This document shows positions 36,061 through 48,641 of a stretch of 64,000 nucleotides of DNA, one piece after another. The stretch covers positions 17,089,501-17,153,500 of the forward strand of contig CM027381.1 in NCBI GenBank assembly GCA_015680905.1, given 5' to 3'. This stretch comes from Coptis chinensis (Eukaryota > Streptophyta > Magnoliopsida > Ranunculales > Ranunculaceae). Position 1 is the stretch's first letter, and each line of letters starts with the position of its first letter. A program made the position numbers and the translations under genes. A model generated the notes under the pieces. That model was not told the DNA's origin. It worked only from the letters and a program-made list of their open reading frames with translations, and ran no database searches.

Positions 36061-36350
36061 CCCACAAAAAATCAGAATTTTTGTGCCCACGGGGGTTAGA
36101 GCGCGGGGTGCGCTCAAACTATGCCTGGGTAGGGCGCAAGGTGCGCTCTGGCTATGATCGAGTTCCAAGCACTTAGGCGTAGGGCGCGCTCACTTTTTGC
36201 CTGGGATAGGCGCGGGATGCGCTCTGGCTATGATTGAGTTCCAGGCACTTAGCGCGCCAGCGCACTTTTTGGGATGGGCTTTTGCCCAGAATTTTGAGTT
36301 TCTGGTGGGGCAAGCGTGGCGCTCAACCGAGGTACCTGCGCTCCGGTGGC
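36061..36350. repeat. GC-rich repeat block upstream of ORF3 in B
   Basis: Four or so imperfect units built on GGCGC(G/A)(A/G)G(G/A)TGCGCTC, CTATGATCGAGTTCCA and GGCACTTAG. The wording is close to the 76-bp minisatellite of the leader (38730-39180). A single unit remains at the same place in E (53045-53090). Confidence 0.55.
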
Positions 36351-36923
36351 TTGAAGTCTTGAAGTGAAAAAGAAAAAAAATGAACTTGGGAGTGAAAGGT
36401 GAGAGATGAAAGTGAGATGTAATGTGGGTTGTGCGTGTAGAATGAAGGAAGTTTATATAGGTTTTGAGTTTCCAAAACGAATCGGCAAGTTACCAAAAAG
36501 TTTTAAGGCAATTGCCGGAAACAAAATATTTCCAAAACTAAAAACGGAAACAACCCATATTCTCTATTCTAAAACAAACCCAATATCTTTTAGGTTGAAT
36601 TTAGGATAGTAACTGCCTAACTCATTGAGATTTCATCCCACCACAATATCTACTCATAGCTATGCCAATATCGGCAACATTCCCAACAATCATCGCAAAA
36701 TTACGTAATAAATTTTGGATCATATAAAAAAACATGCTAAAAGAAACAATACCACCCCCAAACAATTTGGGAAGGTGGGATTAACACTAAAATCAACGCA
36801 TAATTTGAAAAGAACCAAATTATATTAAGATTGAAATTCAAATACAATTAACTATACAAATCTAACTACTGAATTCAAAAAACTTAACATCCGAACTAAT
36901 AAAAACAAATAAAACAAATAACA
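36351..36923 (-). other. Element B spacer between ORF2 and ORF3
   Basis: No gene. A strong polypurine-like tract on the minus strand (ATTGTTTGGGGGTGGT) is at 36752-36766, just downstream of ORF2, matching 16395-16409 in A. Confidence 0.5.
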
Positions 36924-38030
36924 TCAACTCATAATATCCCTAAACCACGCGCTGCTGGTAGAAGATGGAACATGAGAAGGAGATGGCTCCTGAGCTCCCG
37001 ATGGGCCAGAGCCATCCGTCCTTCGGCGACGACTCTCGTGCCTCACAGACGCCTCCTCAGTAGAAGAACCCCCGTGGGGTGGGTAGTGTTCCAGCATATC
37101 TTCTCAAAACTTTCGCTGAGCTTCCATCTCGGCCTTCATCTCTTCCCAACGCTCATCCTCGCACTAGGCACGAGTCTCAAAGTTATGATGTATGGTAGCC
37201 TGCCGAGTCCGGAGATCTGCATAAATAGTATTGAAAGAGCGCATGCCACGATGAAGCACCGACATGCGTTCTGCATCAGGCGTACACCTCTCCAAGGCAT
37301 CGGCATCAAAACATGTCGTATCCTCCTCATCATCAGACTCAGTCTCTTCCACTACCCTCTCTCCAGGCAACCTCCAAACCTTCTGAACAAAGTCCGTATA
37401 TGCTATGACATTCGTATGCAACTTAATCATAGTACGCTCAGTCTTCGGAGTTGCTCTCAAACTCATCATGATCTTTGTTATCAAAACAGGGAGAGGTGCA
37501 ATACTCTTCCCAACTCCCCTAATCAGATTAATCAAAAACTTCGAGAATACATAATTCATACTTCTGCTCCTGGAGTATCCATAGAACGTGAAGACAGTTC
37601 AGACTGATGTCACTGACCTTCTCTTTTTCAATGACATTCCTACCAATCCACTGAGGTATAGCCAGCTGGTTGGTTCGCAGAGATGACTGGCGAACACAAT
37701 GCAAGCTCGCATTGTAGTTTCCCTCCAAAACCGTCTCGTTCATCAAAGGCTCGATCCCACCAAATTGGGATTCCTGCAATGTGGCGTCTAGATGGCATCT
37801 AGGGGGAATGCCTAAAATCTCAGCCAGCAACCTCCTAGATACTTCTCTTCTCGTCCCAGCCATCTTAACAAAAATTCTATTCCCATCCAACTCCCTCTTC
37901 TTATAGAATTGTTCCACCAAATCGGAGTGGTAGAAATCATCTGTCGAATACCACAACCTATTCCAATCCCTCCTAATCATCTCGTCACTGTAAAATGGCG
38001 CGAAGCAGTCGGCCGTAAAAGCTTATTTCG
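36924..38030 (-). pseudogene. Element B ORF2 (plant transposon-associated domain-like)
   Basis: Best ORF2 copy. Reads FTADCFAPFYSDEMIRRDWN, then STDDFYHSDLVEQFYKKREL, then a body with RIFVKMAGTRREVSRRLLAE and ILGIPPRC (37980-37770), NQLAIPQWIGRNVIEKEK, and after one frameshift near 37550 FLINLIRGVGKSIAPLPVLI, an acidic VVEETESDDEEDT, a charged EDERWEEMKAEMEAQ and a serine/proline-rich tail stopping at 36924. The order FY...V.G..REVS..LLAEILGIP ... LPxPVLIT resembles the 'putative plant transposon protein' domain (PF20167 type). Function is unknown. It stands where pol would be in an autonomous element. Confidence 0.65.
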
Positions 38031-38274
38031 GCAAAATTCGCTGTCTTTGTGCCATTGAAGTGTTGAAACGATTTGAGGGTTTAAATAAGGTGGAGGAGTC
38101 GAGTTTGAAGCAAACTCACTAAATAGTTGGGAGGAGGCGCGGTGGTGGTTCAAATTTTTGTGAATTGTGTTATGTTTTGGTGGTGCAAAATGATAGAAAT
38201 GGTTGGGGGGATGTTGTGGAAAAGATTTGGAGTGCTGATAAGGTTTTTCATGGTCTAACCCATGAAAAACAGGT

Positions 38275-38496
38275 AACAAATTAAATATATTTGGGGGGAT
38301 TCGGAAATCCCCGGTCTGATAGAACGATGCAAGATTTTGGGCTATCATTCAAGGCTTTGTAAAAGTCAGAGACAGGAGACTCTCTTTCTTCAGCCATTAT
38401 TTCAGGTGTGGTGTGTGGTATACTAGATAGGTGTGTGTGTTGACGTTCACGATAGATTACGTTAGTCCTTTTTTCTCTACCTGACCTTAATCTCAT
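38275..38496 (-). pseudogene. Element B gag remnant
   Basis: MRLRSGREKRTNVIYRERQH and MAEERESPVSDFYKALNDS correspond to the first 60 residues of gag in E (49818). The frame ends at the deletion that removed the capsid domain and protease (junction about 38235). Confidence 0.75.
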
Positions 38497-38729
38497 GCAA
38501 GGCTAAGTCCAATATTGAAGAAACACGACAACAATCAAAACAACCCTGATATGCTAGTATAAGAACTCCTCTAACAGAAGAATCGAGGAGTGGAATAAAG
38601 AAGTACATGAATGCCTCCTTGCTTCTCTTATGAATAGCGTCTTGTTTATGCGAGCTCAATGTATTTAACGAGTTAAAAACACAGAATAACTTGAAGTAAT
38701 GGTAGTTTGAACTAACCTGTGGAAATCGG

Positions 38730-39190
38730 GCGGTTCAGAGTAGAGGGTGGGAAGTGCGCTCGAATCGACCTAGGTAGAGAATTGGTCGCTCCAGGTCCAA
38801 CTCGAGCTCTAGAAACTTCTAGGGCTCAAATTTTGCCTTTGCTAGGCGCGGGTCGCGCTCAGGTAAAACTTAAGTTCCAGGCGCTTCAGCGCGGGGGGCG
38901 CTTGAGTTTTGCCTTGGTAGGGCGCGGGTTGGGCTCAAGTAAAACTCAAGATCCAGGCGCTTAAGCGCGGGGGGCGCTCGAATTTTGCCTTGGCAAGGCG
39001 CGGGTCGCGCTTAGGTAAAACTCAAGTTCCAGGCACTTTAGCGTGGGGGGCGCTCAAGTTTTGCCTTGGCAAGGCGTAGGCCGCGCTCAGCTAAAACTCA
39101 AGATCTAGGCACTTAAGCGAAGGGGACAATCGAGTTTTGCCTTAGTAGGGAGCGGGTCACGCTCCGTGTATTCCTGCGAGGAAAAATTTA
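38730..39190 (-). repeat. 76-bp minisatellite in the leader of B
   Basis: Five to six imperfect units, each with GGCGCGGGTCGCGCTC, AGGTAAAACTCAAG, TCCAGGCGCTT and AGCGCGGGGGGCGCT. It is the same array, inverted, as 49030-49560 in E. The open frames that cross it are by-products. Confidence 0.75.
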
Positions 39191-39293
39191 GTTCTGAAAC
39201 AAACAACCACAGTTAGAATCAAACAAGGGTGGGTGGGTTACGGGACTTTGGAAGACTAACAATACTAAAGAAAACAATACTAAAGGGAACTAA

Positions 39294-39309
39294 GATGGCA
39301 GCGGCGCCA
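39294..39309 (-). promoter_or_regulatory. Element B primer-binding site
   Basis: TGGCGCCGCTGCCATC on the minus strand, two bases from the LTR end. Identical to the site in A. Confidence 0.7.
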
Positions 39310-39311
39310 TT

Positions 39312-39716
39312 TGATAAACGTAAAATGATAGTTTTACCTACAAATAAGTAACGAGACTCAAACGCAAGTAAAACTAAAACTAAATTTTACGTGTGTTATC
39401 AAAGTTTTTCTACTCTCGATGCTATCGCAATAGAGTTGGAGTAAAAGATTCATTCCACTCCTAGTTCTTTAGAATTAATGTTTTCTAAGATTATCGGTCT
39501 ATCCAAAGTTAATAAGAGTATGATAGGAATTATACTACAGTGGAAATTATACTAACAAGATATGATAATTTGACAACGGAATACTAAACTTGACTATATA
39601 TTAAGGAATTAGGGGGGATTGATTCCACCTTAACTCGACTTAATTAACTATCGAAGATTCGTTGTAATCCGAATTGCAATGCTTTCGCATAACAATTGGG
39701 TGTTTCTAATCCCTAA
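39312..39716 (-). repeat. Element B 5' LTR, left part
   Basis: TGATAAACG through CTAATCCCTAA matches the first 400 bases of 31756-33328. The rest of this LTR appears to be 59273-60457, and a 23-bp stretch (AATTGGGTG...CCCTAA) is present at both broken ends. Confidence 0.7.
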
Positions 39717-40150
39717 CTAGCGAAAATGCTGGGGAACTATCAAACGTAAAATGATGTTTGGGGGTGGTTTGATAAGAGCCCAAAACTGTAGTTTAAACCC
39801 CCTAACAATAATACTTTTAGACCAATTATGCAAGTAATAAATAAGAGTTAATGCTGATTACGTGTTTTTTTGTATTTCAGGCATTGGAGTCAATTATGTG
39901 CAGAAATGTGTCACTTTGGCGAGATAAAGGAGCAAGGGTTGGTTGCTAAGAAGTTCTGTGATTAAAGGCCAAGATTTAAGGAGGAAAAGCCTTTTTAAGG
40001 CCCGGTTAAAGCTGAAAAGTCAAAATCAACACGGGCATAAATAGCGCACAAAAGTCAGCAGAACTTCCAGCTGGAAAGGGCTCTGTGGACTGAAGAGATT
40101 AGATTTTGGGCTCGATTTTCTGGCCCAAAACATGGCTCCTCAGCCCTCTA
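39717..40150 (+). repeat. Plus-sense LTR fragment preceded by a polypurine tract
   Basis: GTTTGGGGGTGGTT (39756-39769) runs into TGATAAGAGCCC at 39770 and LTR sequence continues to about 40150. A polypurine tract in front marks it as a remnant of a 3' LTR from a plus-strand copy whose interior is gone. Confidence 0.55.
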
Positions 40151-42458
40151 TCATTTTACTTCTAAAGAACATAGAGGGGAGAAATTCCACCATGCAATTA
40201 GATTGGCTATTAGTTAGTCATTGAATCGAATATTGATCCCTAGTGAATACCAAGTCCTCTCGAATCAAAGTTCCACTAGCATGAGAGTTTAGCTCCACCA
40301 CAAATCTCTTTGATGATACCTCTAAACTCTAGTTCATCATTATGAGGTTTATCTCTAAACACTCATAATAATAAACTTGAAATTATATTCTAAATAACAA
40401 CTATTCTAACAAGCAATCATCCTCACATGGCTTCTTTAACCTCCTCTAATGGAGTTTTTAGCCTAGTTTCATTGGATTCATTGACAATAAACAATAATAG
40501 GAAGACATAATTAAATTAAACTAAACTTGATTAAAATAAACTTGATTAAACGAATAGAACAAATAGTCTAAGAATCAACATGAATTAAAACTGAAATTAC
40601 AACTAATGTAGAACTAAGATTATGAATAACTAATTATAAATTTAAGACAAACTAAATCTACGAATGCAATATTTAATTAGAAACTAAAACTTGAAATACA
40701 AACTAATTATTGATTCTAAAAACTAAATCGTGTTCTAAACACTAATTTGATGTTAATTAACTAGATCTAAAACTAACAATTGGATCTAGACTAAGTAAAG
40801 CTAATTAAAAACTAAGTAACTTAAGACCTAAGCTTTTGTCTCTTGATATGGAGGAGACAAGATCCACAAATTCGTGCATGGGCTCAGAAGCCATGTTTTG
40901 GGCCGAAAAATCGAGCCCAAAACCTCATTACTTCAGCTAGAAATGACTTCAACAACCTTTTCGTCCACTTTTGCTCCTTTGATTGGGTCAAGGCTTAAAC
41001 CGTTGACAATCTCTTTCCAAGCCGGTCATTTTGACGTAAGGTAGGCCCAATTCCGAGGTCTGAGTCCAAAGATATGGCATTCGGAAGTTCTGTTACTTTC
41101 GTACGCTGTTTCTGCCCGCGTTGACTTTGACTTTTCAGTTTTGACCGGGCTTTAAAAAGGCTTTTTCTCCTTGAATCTTGGCCTTTTATCATAGAACTTC
41201 TTAGCAACCAACCCTTACTCCTTTATCTCACAAAAGGGGCGCATTTCTGCACATATTCGACTCCAATGCCTGAAATACATAAGAACACGATAACAGTACT
41301 GATAACCGTAAAAATAGTAGAATCCTAAATATTAATGTTAACAACACTAATACGTAATCCTACCGTTCTTACGTTTAAATCAATTCTTCTTACTCTCAAA
41401 ACATAATCATGCAATATAATGAGTAAGGATTCGTTCCACTCTTAACTGTCTAGACTTAAATTGAATTCAACTAATTAAACCCAAAAGGAACAATGGTGAG
41501 AGTAATGATTTGATGTGAAATTTCTATACTACCATTCCCAACACAAGAACAATAATAAGAACATGTCATTATGGAATAAGTAATTAACTTTATAAATCTA
41601 ATAAAACAATAAGAACAAGATATGATTGAATGAATAACAACTACTTATTAATCTAATGAACAATAAAAACAATGATTCAATACTCAAGAAATAAACTAAT
41701 TAATTAATGTAAAACTAAATAATGTAAAACTAGATCTGGATCTAAAAAAACTAATCTCTAATGGCTACTTTCTACATAACCTAATTTAACTACCTAACCT
41801 CCTTTTTTAACAAAGAGTCAAACTTTTGTTTTTATACTTTCAGATCCAAAAATCGTGCATGGGCTTGGAGCCATGTTTTGGGCCGGAAAATCGGGCCCAA
41901 AACCCAATTTCTTTAATACAAAATGGGCTCTTCAGCTATAGTTGGCTTCGACAGATATTTCAGCCAGTTTCGCTCCTCTGATTGGGTCAAGGCTTGGACC
42001 ATTGGAAAGCTCTTTCCGAGACGGTCGTTTTGACATAAGATACTCCCAATTCCGAGGTCTGAGTCCAAAGATACAGTCTTCGGAAGTTCTACTAACTTGT
42101 CTTGTGTTTTACGCCCGCGTGTTGACTTTTCAGCTTTGACCGGGCTTTACAAAGGCTTTGTCTCCTTGAATCTTGGCCTTTATTCACAGACTCCTTTAGC
42201 AACCTTTGCTCCTTTATCTCACTAAAGTGGCAACATTTCTACACATAATGGACTTTGAAGCCTGAAATGCATAAAAACACGTAATCAGTATTAACTCTTA
42301 ATTATTACTCACATAATTGGTCTAAAAGTATGATGGTTAAGGGGTTAAAACTACAGTTTTAGGCTCTTATCAAGTACTAACTCTTACTTATTAATCACAT
42401 AATTAGTCAAAAGCAATATTGTTAAAGGGGTTAAAACTATAGTTTTGGACTCTTATCA
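40151..42458 (-). repeat. Element D 3' LTR, interrupted
   Basis: Ends TGGACTCTTATCA at 42458 followed by the polypurine tract. It contains the family blocks CTCTAATGGAG, GTGCATGGGCTC and TTGGGTCAAGG. The start is lost at the junction with the plus-sense fragment at 40150. A solo LTR splits it at 41300. Confidence 0.6.
41300..42372 (-). repeat. Solo LTR C inside the D LTR
   Basis: 1073 bp, TGATAACCG to AGGCTCTTATCA, flanked by the 5-bp duplication AGTAC (41295-41299 and 42373-42377). It is a shorter LTR subfamily. A single LTR with its own duplication is the product of recombination between the two LTRs of a former element. Confidence 0.8.
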
Positions 42459-44334
42459 AACCACCCCCAAACAGCATTTTGTTTGTCCTCAAGCAAATAT
42501 GAGAAATTATAATAAGTGACCAAAAATGGAGTTCTAACTAATCTCGTTTTGCCGAGTGCGATTGCATTGACCATATTCAACAAGGCCTTAAACCACTAGG
42601 AATTCCCTAGTGGACAAGTTATAGCCTCGTGAGAGTTTTCTAGTGAAGGTACTCACAAACTTCATCTATACTACAACGACTAAGAAATAGAACTATTGTT
42701 TCCTTATTTATGTCTCAATGATCTATACATCTCACTAGTATTTAAACAAGAATGATCATTCTAAAACTTAAACTAACACATGCATAATAATCAAATCATC
42801 TTAAGATAAACAACTATACAATGAACTATGATATGAAATGCAATGGCAGGTCCGTTTTTGAAACTTTTGGGTAGCGTGCCTAAGTAGGTTCTCACAAGGA
42901 ATGTGTCAAAACACATAACACTCTAATTTTTCCACTCAAGTTTGCTAACTCCAGTGTGCAGTGGGCACACGTTTCCTCACAATCTCAATGACAATCTAAG
43001 AAAGCTGAGGTCGATCAAACATATCTACCACTTACTATCACACCAACCTATTCCTAATTGAGATAAATGTCTTTATTAGGTGATATGGGGCATAGGTATT
43101 GGTTAAAGAATGAAGAAAATGGATATTCAAAAAGACAAGTATGAGAAAATAGGGTCTTCATATTATGTAACTAGAGAAAACCTTGTTCTTTTGCTTCTAC
43201 ACTTTGTTTCCATCCTTAACCTTTTTATTTTGGCTTTTTGACTTCTTTTATTCTATTTTTGGAGTTTTTATTTTCTTTTTCTTTTTCTTTTCTTTTCTTT
43301 CGATGGAAACTTCTTTTCTTTTTTTTTTTTTTTTTTTATGAAGCAACTAACTAATTTTTGTTTACACAGGTTTTTATCTTTTCTTTTCTTCACTCATCCT
43401 ATTTCTCAGACTTATTTAGATAGGTAGGCTGATTTTATTTTTTATTTTGTTTTATTGAATAAAGGATTTGTGGTTTGTGAAAAGGCTAATGAAAGGCTCA
43501 GTGGGGCGACTAGCAGATAATAAATTTCATATAGATGGGAATTTCTGGCTATATCGATCCAAAGATGGCCTAAATTCTCGCTTAGGATATGGTGTGGTGT
43601 TCAAGCAAGTGGATGTGCGATTTTTCTACTCGGAATTTACTTCTCCCTTGTGTCATCACTCAGATATTTCACTCTTATGAGGCTTTTAGGCTAGATGCTC
43701 ACAAGATATGTATTAAATACTCTAACCTAGGTCTCAGAAATATACTGCCAAGTACAATCAAAGATGCTTATAACTATTACCTATATATTAATCTATGTTT
43801 CAAAAATTAAATCCTAATCCAAGTACTACGTGAGATTTCTAGACTAATATCATCATGGAAAAGGGAACAATGCAATTATCACTAAGTGCTTAGTATAAAC
43901 AATATTTATGATTTTTAATTTTTTATAAAGAAAAGTGCGTAATTTACATCCTAAAAGTGCCTAATATTTGCAAATGTTTCTATCCCACCCCCCAAACAAT
44001 CAAACGCTTTGTCTTCAAAGTGTAAAGAGATAAGGAAAGAATTTATTATAAAAACGTGGCAAAAATTGGCAGTACATGTAACAGAAATATTGTAAAGATG
44101 ATATGATAACATGAAGCACAATTAAACTGTTACGTACTAACTAACACAAACTCTACTGGAGTAAACATGACAGGCAAAGGGAGGCAAAAAGATTTGAAAT
44201 GAAATACCAAAATACGCCACCCCAAACAAAATTGGAAAACTCTTTTGAAGTTTGAAAATGTTTGTTTGGCCTATACTCCAGAAAAGTGGTATGCTACAAA
44301 AAATTATATGGGTCTTTTTAAGTCAGATTCCCTA
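42459..44334 (-). other. Element D 3' untranslated region
   Basis: No gene. Homologous to 13004-14700 in A. Polypurine-like tracts on the minus strand are at 42459-42474 (next to the LTR), 43983-44000 and 44216-44230. The frame at 43468-43680 lies over a conserved non-coding part. Confidence 0.55.
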
Positions 44335-46154
44335 GACTTAATGTGATATATATGTATTAGCATGCAGTTTACCATACATCAATAATCTAAATAATTGTGG
44401 ATCTTTCCATAAATAGTTAACACGTAATGCACCCCCAAACAGAATTAAGCACCAAGATTTCCTATGGCATGGCTTAGTAGAATGGGAGTGAATTCTGATG
44501 GATCTAGAACCTAATCGAGCATAAAGTTTCCTCTTTTTCTTTGAACGAAAAGGTGTCCAAGTGAATGATCGTGAGAAAATGGATGGTTTTAGAAGATATG
44601 TAGGGTATGGATAAGTTTTAGATTGAAGGAATGGAAAAAATGAGTGCGTGGTTTTAGCATAAAACATATTGGTGGCATGGGTTGGTATTAGCACACATCT
44701 GAAAATGAAGGTATCAGGTGGCTCTTTAGGTAGTTCTTGAGAGGGTGAATCATCACAGGCTCTTAGAAACTCGTCGAATTCTTCATCTAGGTTGTTCACA
44801 TCCATATAATTATGGTATTCATCTCCATCTTTGAGGAATTTATCTATCTCGTCTATTGTGAGGTTTACTCCATCTCTTATAGTATCGGAAGGTAGGGTGA
44901 AAAATTCTTTCGCTAGTTCAGTTATGTTCAAGGAGTCAAAATTGTGATCTTTGTCTTCTTCCATAAGAGGGTATCTACTATTATGGGGATAAGATCGTCG
45001 GAAGCAGTAATGTGATATACAAAACTCTCAATAGAGTTAACTTCACCTTCTACAAGAAAATCTAGTTGTCTCCGCTTTTGTCTAAATATATTAACTTCCA
45101 CAGAAATATTTCCAAAAGAAAGAGTCATTGAGCCATCCCGACAATTGATTTGGGCATTGGCGGTTGCCAAGAAAGGACGCCCTAAAATGATGGGAATGGA
45201 ATCATGAGCAACTTTTGTGTTGAGAATAACAAAGTCGGCTAGATAATAAAAATCCTGAACTTTAACGAGAATGTTTTCAACTACACCCTTGGGATATTTA
45301 ATAGAACGATCGGCTAACTGTAAAGTCATTTTGATTGGTTGAAGTTTTGTTAGACCTAGTTGTTTATATAAATAAAAAAGGAGTAAGTTAACACTCGCTT
45401 CCAGGTCTAATAAAGCAGTTGTTATGAAGGTATCACCTAAGATGCATTGTACAGTAGGATGACCAAGGTCCTTGTACTTAACAATTCCGTTATGTTCAGA
45501 TAAAGAGGGATATTGCTCAGTTAAGAAGGCTTCATTGGGTATGTTGGTTTTCCTCTTCTTGGTGCACAACTCTTTTAGAAACTTAGCGTGTCCAGGTAGA
45601 CTTTTTATAGCATCTAAAAAAGGTAGGTTTATAGTCAGATTTTTAAACACTTCTCTAATCTCATCAAAATTCTCGTCCTTTTTAAACACAACTAGTCTCT
45701 GGGGATATGGTGGTTTATCGCTATATTTAGTAGAAGGGTTAAAAGTATTATTAGTCCTTGCTTTGTCTCTAGCCGTTTTCCATCTAGGTGTCCATATTGG
45801 AACCTCTACAGGTGAAGGGTCTTCAATTTCTATTATTGGGTCTTGTAATGTTTTCCCTTTTGGTTGTGGTTTAACAGTTGTAAGGTCTTCAGTTTCTATT
45901 ATAGTATTTGGTATGGTATCATTTTTAGTTTGTGGGTGATCTTTAGGTATAGTCACTTTGTTATCAACTACTCGCCCTGAACGAAAGGTAGTGACTGCTT
46001 GTAGGTCCCCTTGGTTTATATTACCATTACAGTAAATACTATTTATTTCAAAGGCGGTGTTTGTTGACTTAGGATTAGGCACTGCTTGAGCTGGAAACAC
46101 GCCGGTTTGGTTATTATTTTGATTAGAAGACATGTCAATAACCTTTTGGCACAA
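44335..46154 (-). pseudogene. Element D protease region and conserved tail
   Basis: A 408-residue frame (46154-44928) and an overlapping 208-residue frame (44964-44338). In order: MSSNQNNNQTGVFP, TFRSGRVVDNKV, a proline-rich linker, NFDEIREVFKNLTINLPFLD, the block HAKFLKELCTKKRKTN, then the protease with TALLDLEASVNLLLFYLY where relatives have D-T/L-G-A-S, then IPIILGRPFLATANAQINC, the C-terminal flap-side block of Athila-type proteases. The G to E change in the active site should inactivate it. The second frame carries NLDEEFDEFLRACDDSP and then KSWCLILFGGALRVNYLWKD and PQLFRLLMYGKLH. No reverse transcriptase follows. Confidence 0.75.
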
Positions 46155-46157
46155 AGA

Positions 46158-47060
46158 CTACATCATTTGCATCATTTGTTTCATCATATTAGAGTTTTGA
46201 TCATGCTGATCTTTCATCAAGTTGGAGTTTTGTTGCATAATTTGATTTTGTTTCTCCAATAAGATCACTACTACTTTGTCTGTAGATGGTTGGACTAGAA
46301 TTAAAGCTTGTTGAGTGTTCATGTCTTGATGTTGATAGTTGTGGGTCATGGACACTAAACCTCTATTCTGGTCACCTAAGTTTCCTTGTCCTTGATGTTG
46401 AGTTAACTGGTTAAAGTGTGATGGTTGTGGTGGTGGTTGTGCATAGACAAGAGGACAATAGAAGTTAGAATTCTCAAGACTAAAACAGACATTACAACGA
46501 GTAGAGTTAATCTTCATGACTAGAGTGGGTTGTTGTTGAACAGATAGGGCATCTACCTTTTTAGTGAGGACATCGATAAGAGTTTTAAGCTCAGGATAAT
46601 TTTTAACCTCAAAAGAAGAAAGAGTGGAGCGGGAAGATTCGTTACCTCCCCAATTGTTGTTCCTCTTAGATTGATCTTCTAAGAATTTATAAGCCTCCAA
46701 GGCTCCTTTACTAAAAAAATACTACCCCCAGTCATGATATCTAGAACCTCCTTATGACGATGTAAAAGCCCCTTGAAGAAGGCACGGACAAGCGTGTCTT
46801 TCGCAAGATTATGATGCAGGCATTCAGTGAGAAGATCAGTGAAACGATTCCAGGCCTCTGAAAAGGATTCATGAGGATTCTGGAGGAAGAAATGAATCTT
46901 TTGAAGCATTTCATCTATCTTTAGTGGTAGGTAAAACTGTTCCATGGACAATTGAACAAGATTAGCCCATGAGTCTACAGAGTTTGGCGTTTGGGCAGTT
47001 AACCAAGACGCCGCCTTGTCGGCTAGGGTGAATGGAAACACCCTAAGTTTAACTTGATCG
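46158..47060 (-). pseudogene. Element D gag
   Basis: The capsid domain at 47041-46679 reads FPFTLADKAASWLTAQTPNS, then QFYLPLKIDEMLQKIHFF, HESFSEAWNRFTDLLTEC and LVRAFFKGLLHRHKEVLDIM, the plant Athila-type gag. One frameshift near 46690 leads to KFLEDQSKRNNNWGG and a zinc-knuckle-like CNVCFSLENSNFYC (about 46500), then glutamine/asparagine-rich repeats. The start codon region is lost. Gag packages the RNA. Confidence 0.75.
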
Positions 47061-48641
47061 GACTTACGCTAGGATGATGGAATGTAGTGAGAACTTGTTC
47101 TATCCCTAACGATATCTTTGGTAAGGCTTCTCGTGGTCTAAACCATGAAAAATTGGTAACAAGTTAAATATATTAGGGGGAATTCAAAAATCCCCCACTA
47201 GGTTTGCAAGAACGATGCACGACTTAGGGCCATCGTTTAGGGCTTTATAAAAATCAGATAGAGAAGTCTCTTGTTCTTTAGCCATTGATTGCAGGTGTAG
47301 TGTGTGAAATTCTAGATAAGCGTGTGGTATTTATGTCTACGAAAAACAAGCATGATTATACTAGAATTGAAACTCCTCTAATAGAAGAGGCGAGGAGTGG
47401 AAGAAGGAGTACCTGAATGCCTCCTTGCTACGCATATAAATAGCATCTTGTATATGCAATCTTAGTATATTGAAGAAGTTAGAAACAACGAATAACTTGA
47501 AGAAATAGAAATTTGAACTGACGTGTGAAAATCGGGTTGCTCGAGGAAAGAGGTGTGGGGTGCTTTCGGGATTTTGTGAAGAAGGGCGCTTCGTGCTTCG
47601 TGCTTGAGGCAATTTTCAGTGAGTTGAGCGCGTGGGGCACTTAGAATTTGCCTGTGAAAGGCGCAGGTTGTGCTTGTGCCTAAGGCAATTTCCAGCAAGT
47701 TGAGCACCGGGGGGGGCTCATAATTTGCCTGACACGGGCGTAGGTCGCACTCTTGCCTTTGGCAATGTCCAGTAAGTTTAACATGCTCCAAAAAATATGA
47801 ATTTTTTACAGTAGTTTGCTAAGACATCTATCAAGTAGCCTGTAAAATTTTGGATCAATCGGAGCTATGAAAGTCCTTCTAATGCCCTTCAAAGTTTGTG
47901 AAACAGTTTTTAGACACAATACAAACAACCGAATGGATAACCAATCAAAACAGAACCAAAAAACGACAAAATTTTACTGGAGACTCCTGATAGATCCTAC
48001 ATGTTTCTATAAACTTTTTAGAGCAATTGGAGTTCTACAAACCCTCCTTATCAGCTGGTGTTCCAGAAATTAAGTGTTTGCAAAATGGCAGAAACACACT
48101 GAAAACAATCCACTAGTTAGGTGGTCAAAACAAATCCATAACTCGTCAAATTTTTACTGAAAACTTTGACTTATGATAGATCCTCCTGTAAAAAATTTAG
48201 AATTTTTGAACTGCCTAAGTAACCTTACCTCAACAGTTTTTCCCGACACTTACGGTGTGAAAGCTAAATTATAGCAATGTAAAGATTGTAATAATTCACT
48301 AGGCAAAACAACTAGGAAAAATCTGAAAATATTTTAGTTATTCAATAACACTTTAATGATTATGGCTGCAAAATTTCCAAATTTTTTGAAAGTTAACAAT
48401 ACCTTTACCACAGTATTCTTCACTGTGATTCCGTAGGCTCAAGGGAGGGCGGGCGCGCTCTGAACAAGGCAAAAGGGATGGCGTCCTGTGCTTAAAACAG
48501 TGAACAGTAATGAAGATATGAGAAGAAAAAAAAATAATGAAAAATGAAAAGGGTGGGTGGGTAGAGAATGGGGGATTGCCCCTTGGATTCAAGCAATTGA
48601 ATTCTTGTCTTGAACGAGATTAAGATGGTAGCGGCACCATC
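47061..48641 (-). other. Element D leader
   Basis: Untranslated leader. A diverged GC-rich repeat block (47560-47770; GGCGCAGGT, GTGAGCGCG-like units and TTGCCTG) corresponds to the minisatellite of B and E. 47840-48240 has two imperfect copies of a unit with AATTTTTACTG, GATAGATCCTC and AATTTAGAA-like runs. The primer-binding site is at 48624-48639. Nothing coding is supported. Confidence 0.5.

Noticed and set aside
36972..37607. A 211-residue plus-strand frame
   Set aside because: Antisense to ORF2 of element B. The minus strand carries the conserved blocks seen again in A.
38719..38964. Open frames across the GC-rich repeats (also 48901-49194 and 48954-49190)
   Set aside because: They arise from a repeat unit without stops and occur on both strands. 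They lie in untranslated leaders.
45472..45939. A 155-residue plus-strand frame
   Set aside because: It is antisense to the protease region of element D, which has clear family motifs.
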